Origin: Prevotellaceae bacterium
GTDB taxonomy: Bacteria; Bacteroidota; Bacteroidia; Bacteroidales; Bacteroidaceae
Assembly: GCA_021204885.1 (NCBI GenBank)
Contig: JAJPYP010000093.1
Coordinates: forward strand, 1 to 11,959
Length of the DNA stretch: 11,959 nt
Direction: 5' to 3'
Part shown: piece after piece, positions 11,778 to 11,959 of the stretch
Numbering within the stretch: the first letter of the stretch is position 1
Layout: the number at the start of each line of letters is the position of its first letter
Position numbers and translations under genes: made by a program
The notes under the pieces: generated by a model
Databases searched by the model: none
Told to the model about the DNA's origin: nothing
What the model saw: only the letters and a program-made list of their open reading frames with translations

Positions 11778-11959
11778 TTATTCACTACGGGGCGGGAAGG
11801 GTTTGCGGTAGGTACAGCCGTTTCGCCACTCCGAACAGCCGTAGGCGGCCTTGCCTTTGATCAAAACGCCCTTGCCGCACAGGGGGCAGGGCCGGCCCAC
11901 AAAGGGGTCGACGGCAGGGGCAGCGGCGGGCGGCTGCTTGGGGGTAGCTGTCGGGCTTG
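11778..11959 (-). CDS. topB: C-terminus of a type IA DNA topoisomerase (probably topoisomerase III), partial
   Basis: Only the last 59 full codons plus stop are in the window; the gene continues off the right edge. Read on the minus strand from 11957, the frame gives a Pro/Ala-rich linker (PTATPKQPPAAAPAVDP) and then FVGRPCPLCGKGVLIKGKAA and YGCSEWRNGCTYRKPF. The spacing CPLC, then YGCSEWRNGC, is the C4 zinc-ribbon seen at the C-terminus of Bacteroidota topoisomerase III, where it helps bind single-stranded DNA. It ends at a TAA (11780-11778). The protein family is inferred from the ribbon alone; another zinc-ribbon protein is possible, and topB cannot be separated from a topA-like paralogue here. 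A topoisomerase III could be housekeeping or part of a conjugative element. Confidence 0.68.
   Translation of the reverse strand, partial: SPTATPKQPPAAAPAVDPFVGRPCPLCGKGVLIKGKAAYGCSEWRNGCTYRKPFPPRSE

Overview
The window looks like chromosome from a GC-rich member of the Bacteroidales (phylum Bacteroidota). Support: several promoters of the Bacteroidota type (TTG/TTTG, a 19-20 nt spacer, TAnnTTTG), a tmRNA tag reading GDVNYALAA, a single-chain glycyl-tRNA synthetase of about 514 residues, a GH2/GH53 galactan-degrading pair, a Bacteroidota-type HU-like protein with a low-complexity tail, and a lipoprotein of the Bacteroidota YD/DUF4595 style. I cannot name the genus from this sequence alone.

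Region 1 (1 to about 2928) is the end of an integrated mobile element. It reads rightward: an XRE/S24 repressor (100-765), a two-gene PIN-domain toxin-antitoxin module with a 4-base ATGA overlap (795-1459), and a tyrosine recombinase (1475-2749). The recombinase faces the 3' end of the tmRNA gene, a classic integration target. A strong inverted-repeat operator sits between the repressor and a divergent leftward promoter at the window edge, which looks like a lysis/lysogeny-type switch. Between the integrase and the tmRNA lie an 18-bp perfect palindrome plus a tandem half-copy (candidate recombinase or excisionase sites) and the tmRNA terminator. The rest of the element lies off the left edge.

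Region 2 (2929-4972) is housekeeping on the minus strand: glyS, then ssrA (tmRNA) with its own promoter. Both genes serve translation.

Region 3 (5108-8858) is a small galactan-utilisation pair on the minus strand. A secreted GH53 endo-beta-1,4-galactanase is followed by a secreted GH2 beta-galactosidase. The expected logic is that the endo-enzyme cuts galactan to oligosaccharides and GH2 trims galactose from them. No SusC/SusD transporter is in view. Both upstream regions carry direct repeats with an exact 23-bp period that share TCTTTG, a candidate regulator site.

Region 4 (9128-11959), also minus strand, holds an HU-like DNA-binding protein, a lipoprotein, and at the edge the zinc-ribbon C-terminus of a type IA topoisomerase (probably topoisomerase III). 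The 438-bp gap between the first two contains an elaborate inverted-repeat element (9886-9992) able to fold as a three-way junction. The 600-bp gap before the topoisomerase contains the lipoprotein promoter and leader, a few hairpins and no convincing gene.

Every protein gene right of the tmRNA is on the minus strand; the mobile-element genes are all on the plus strand.
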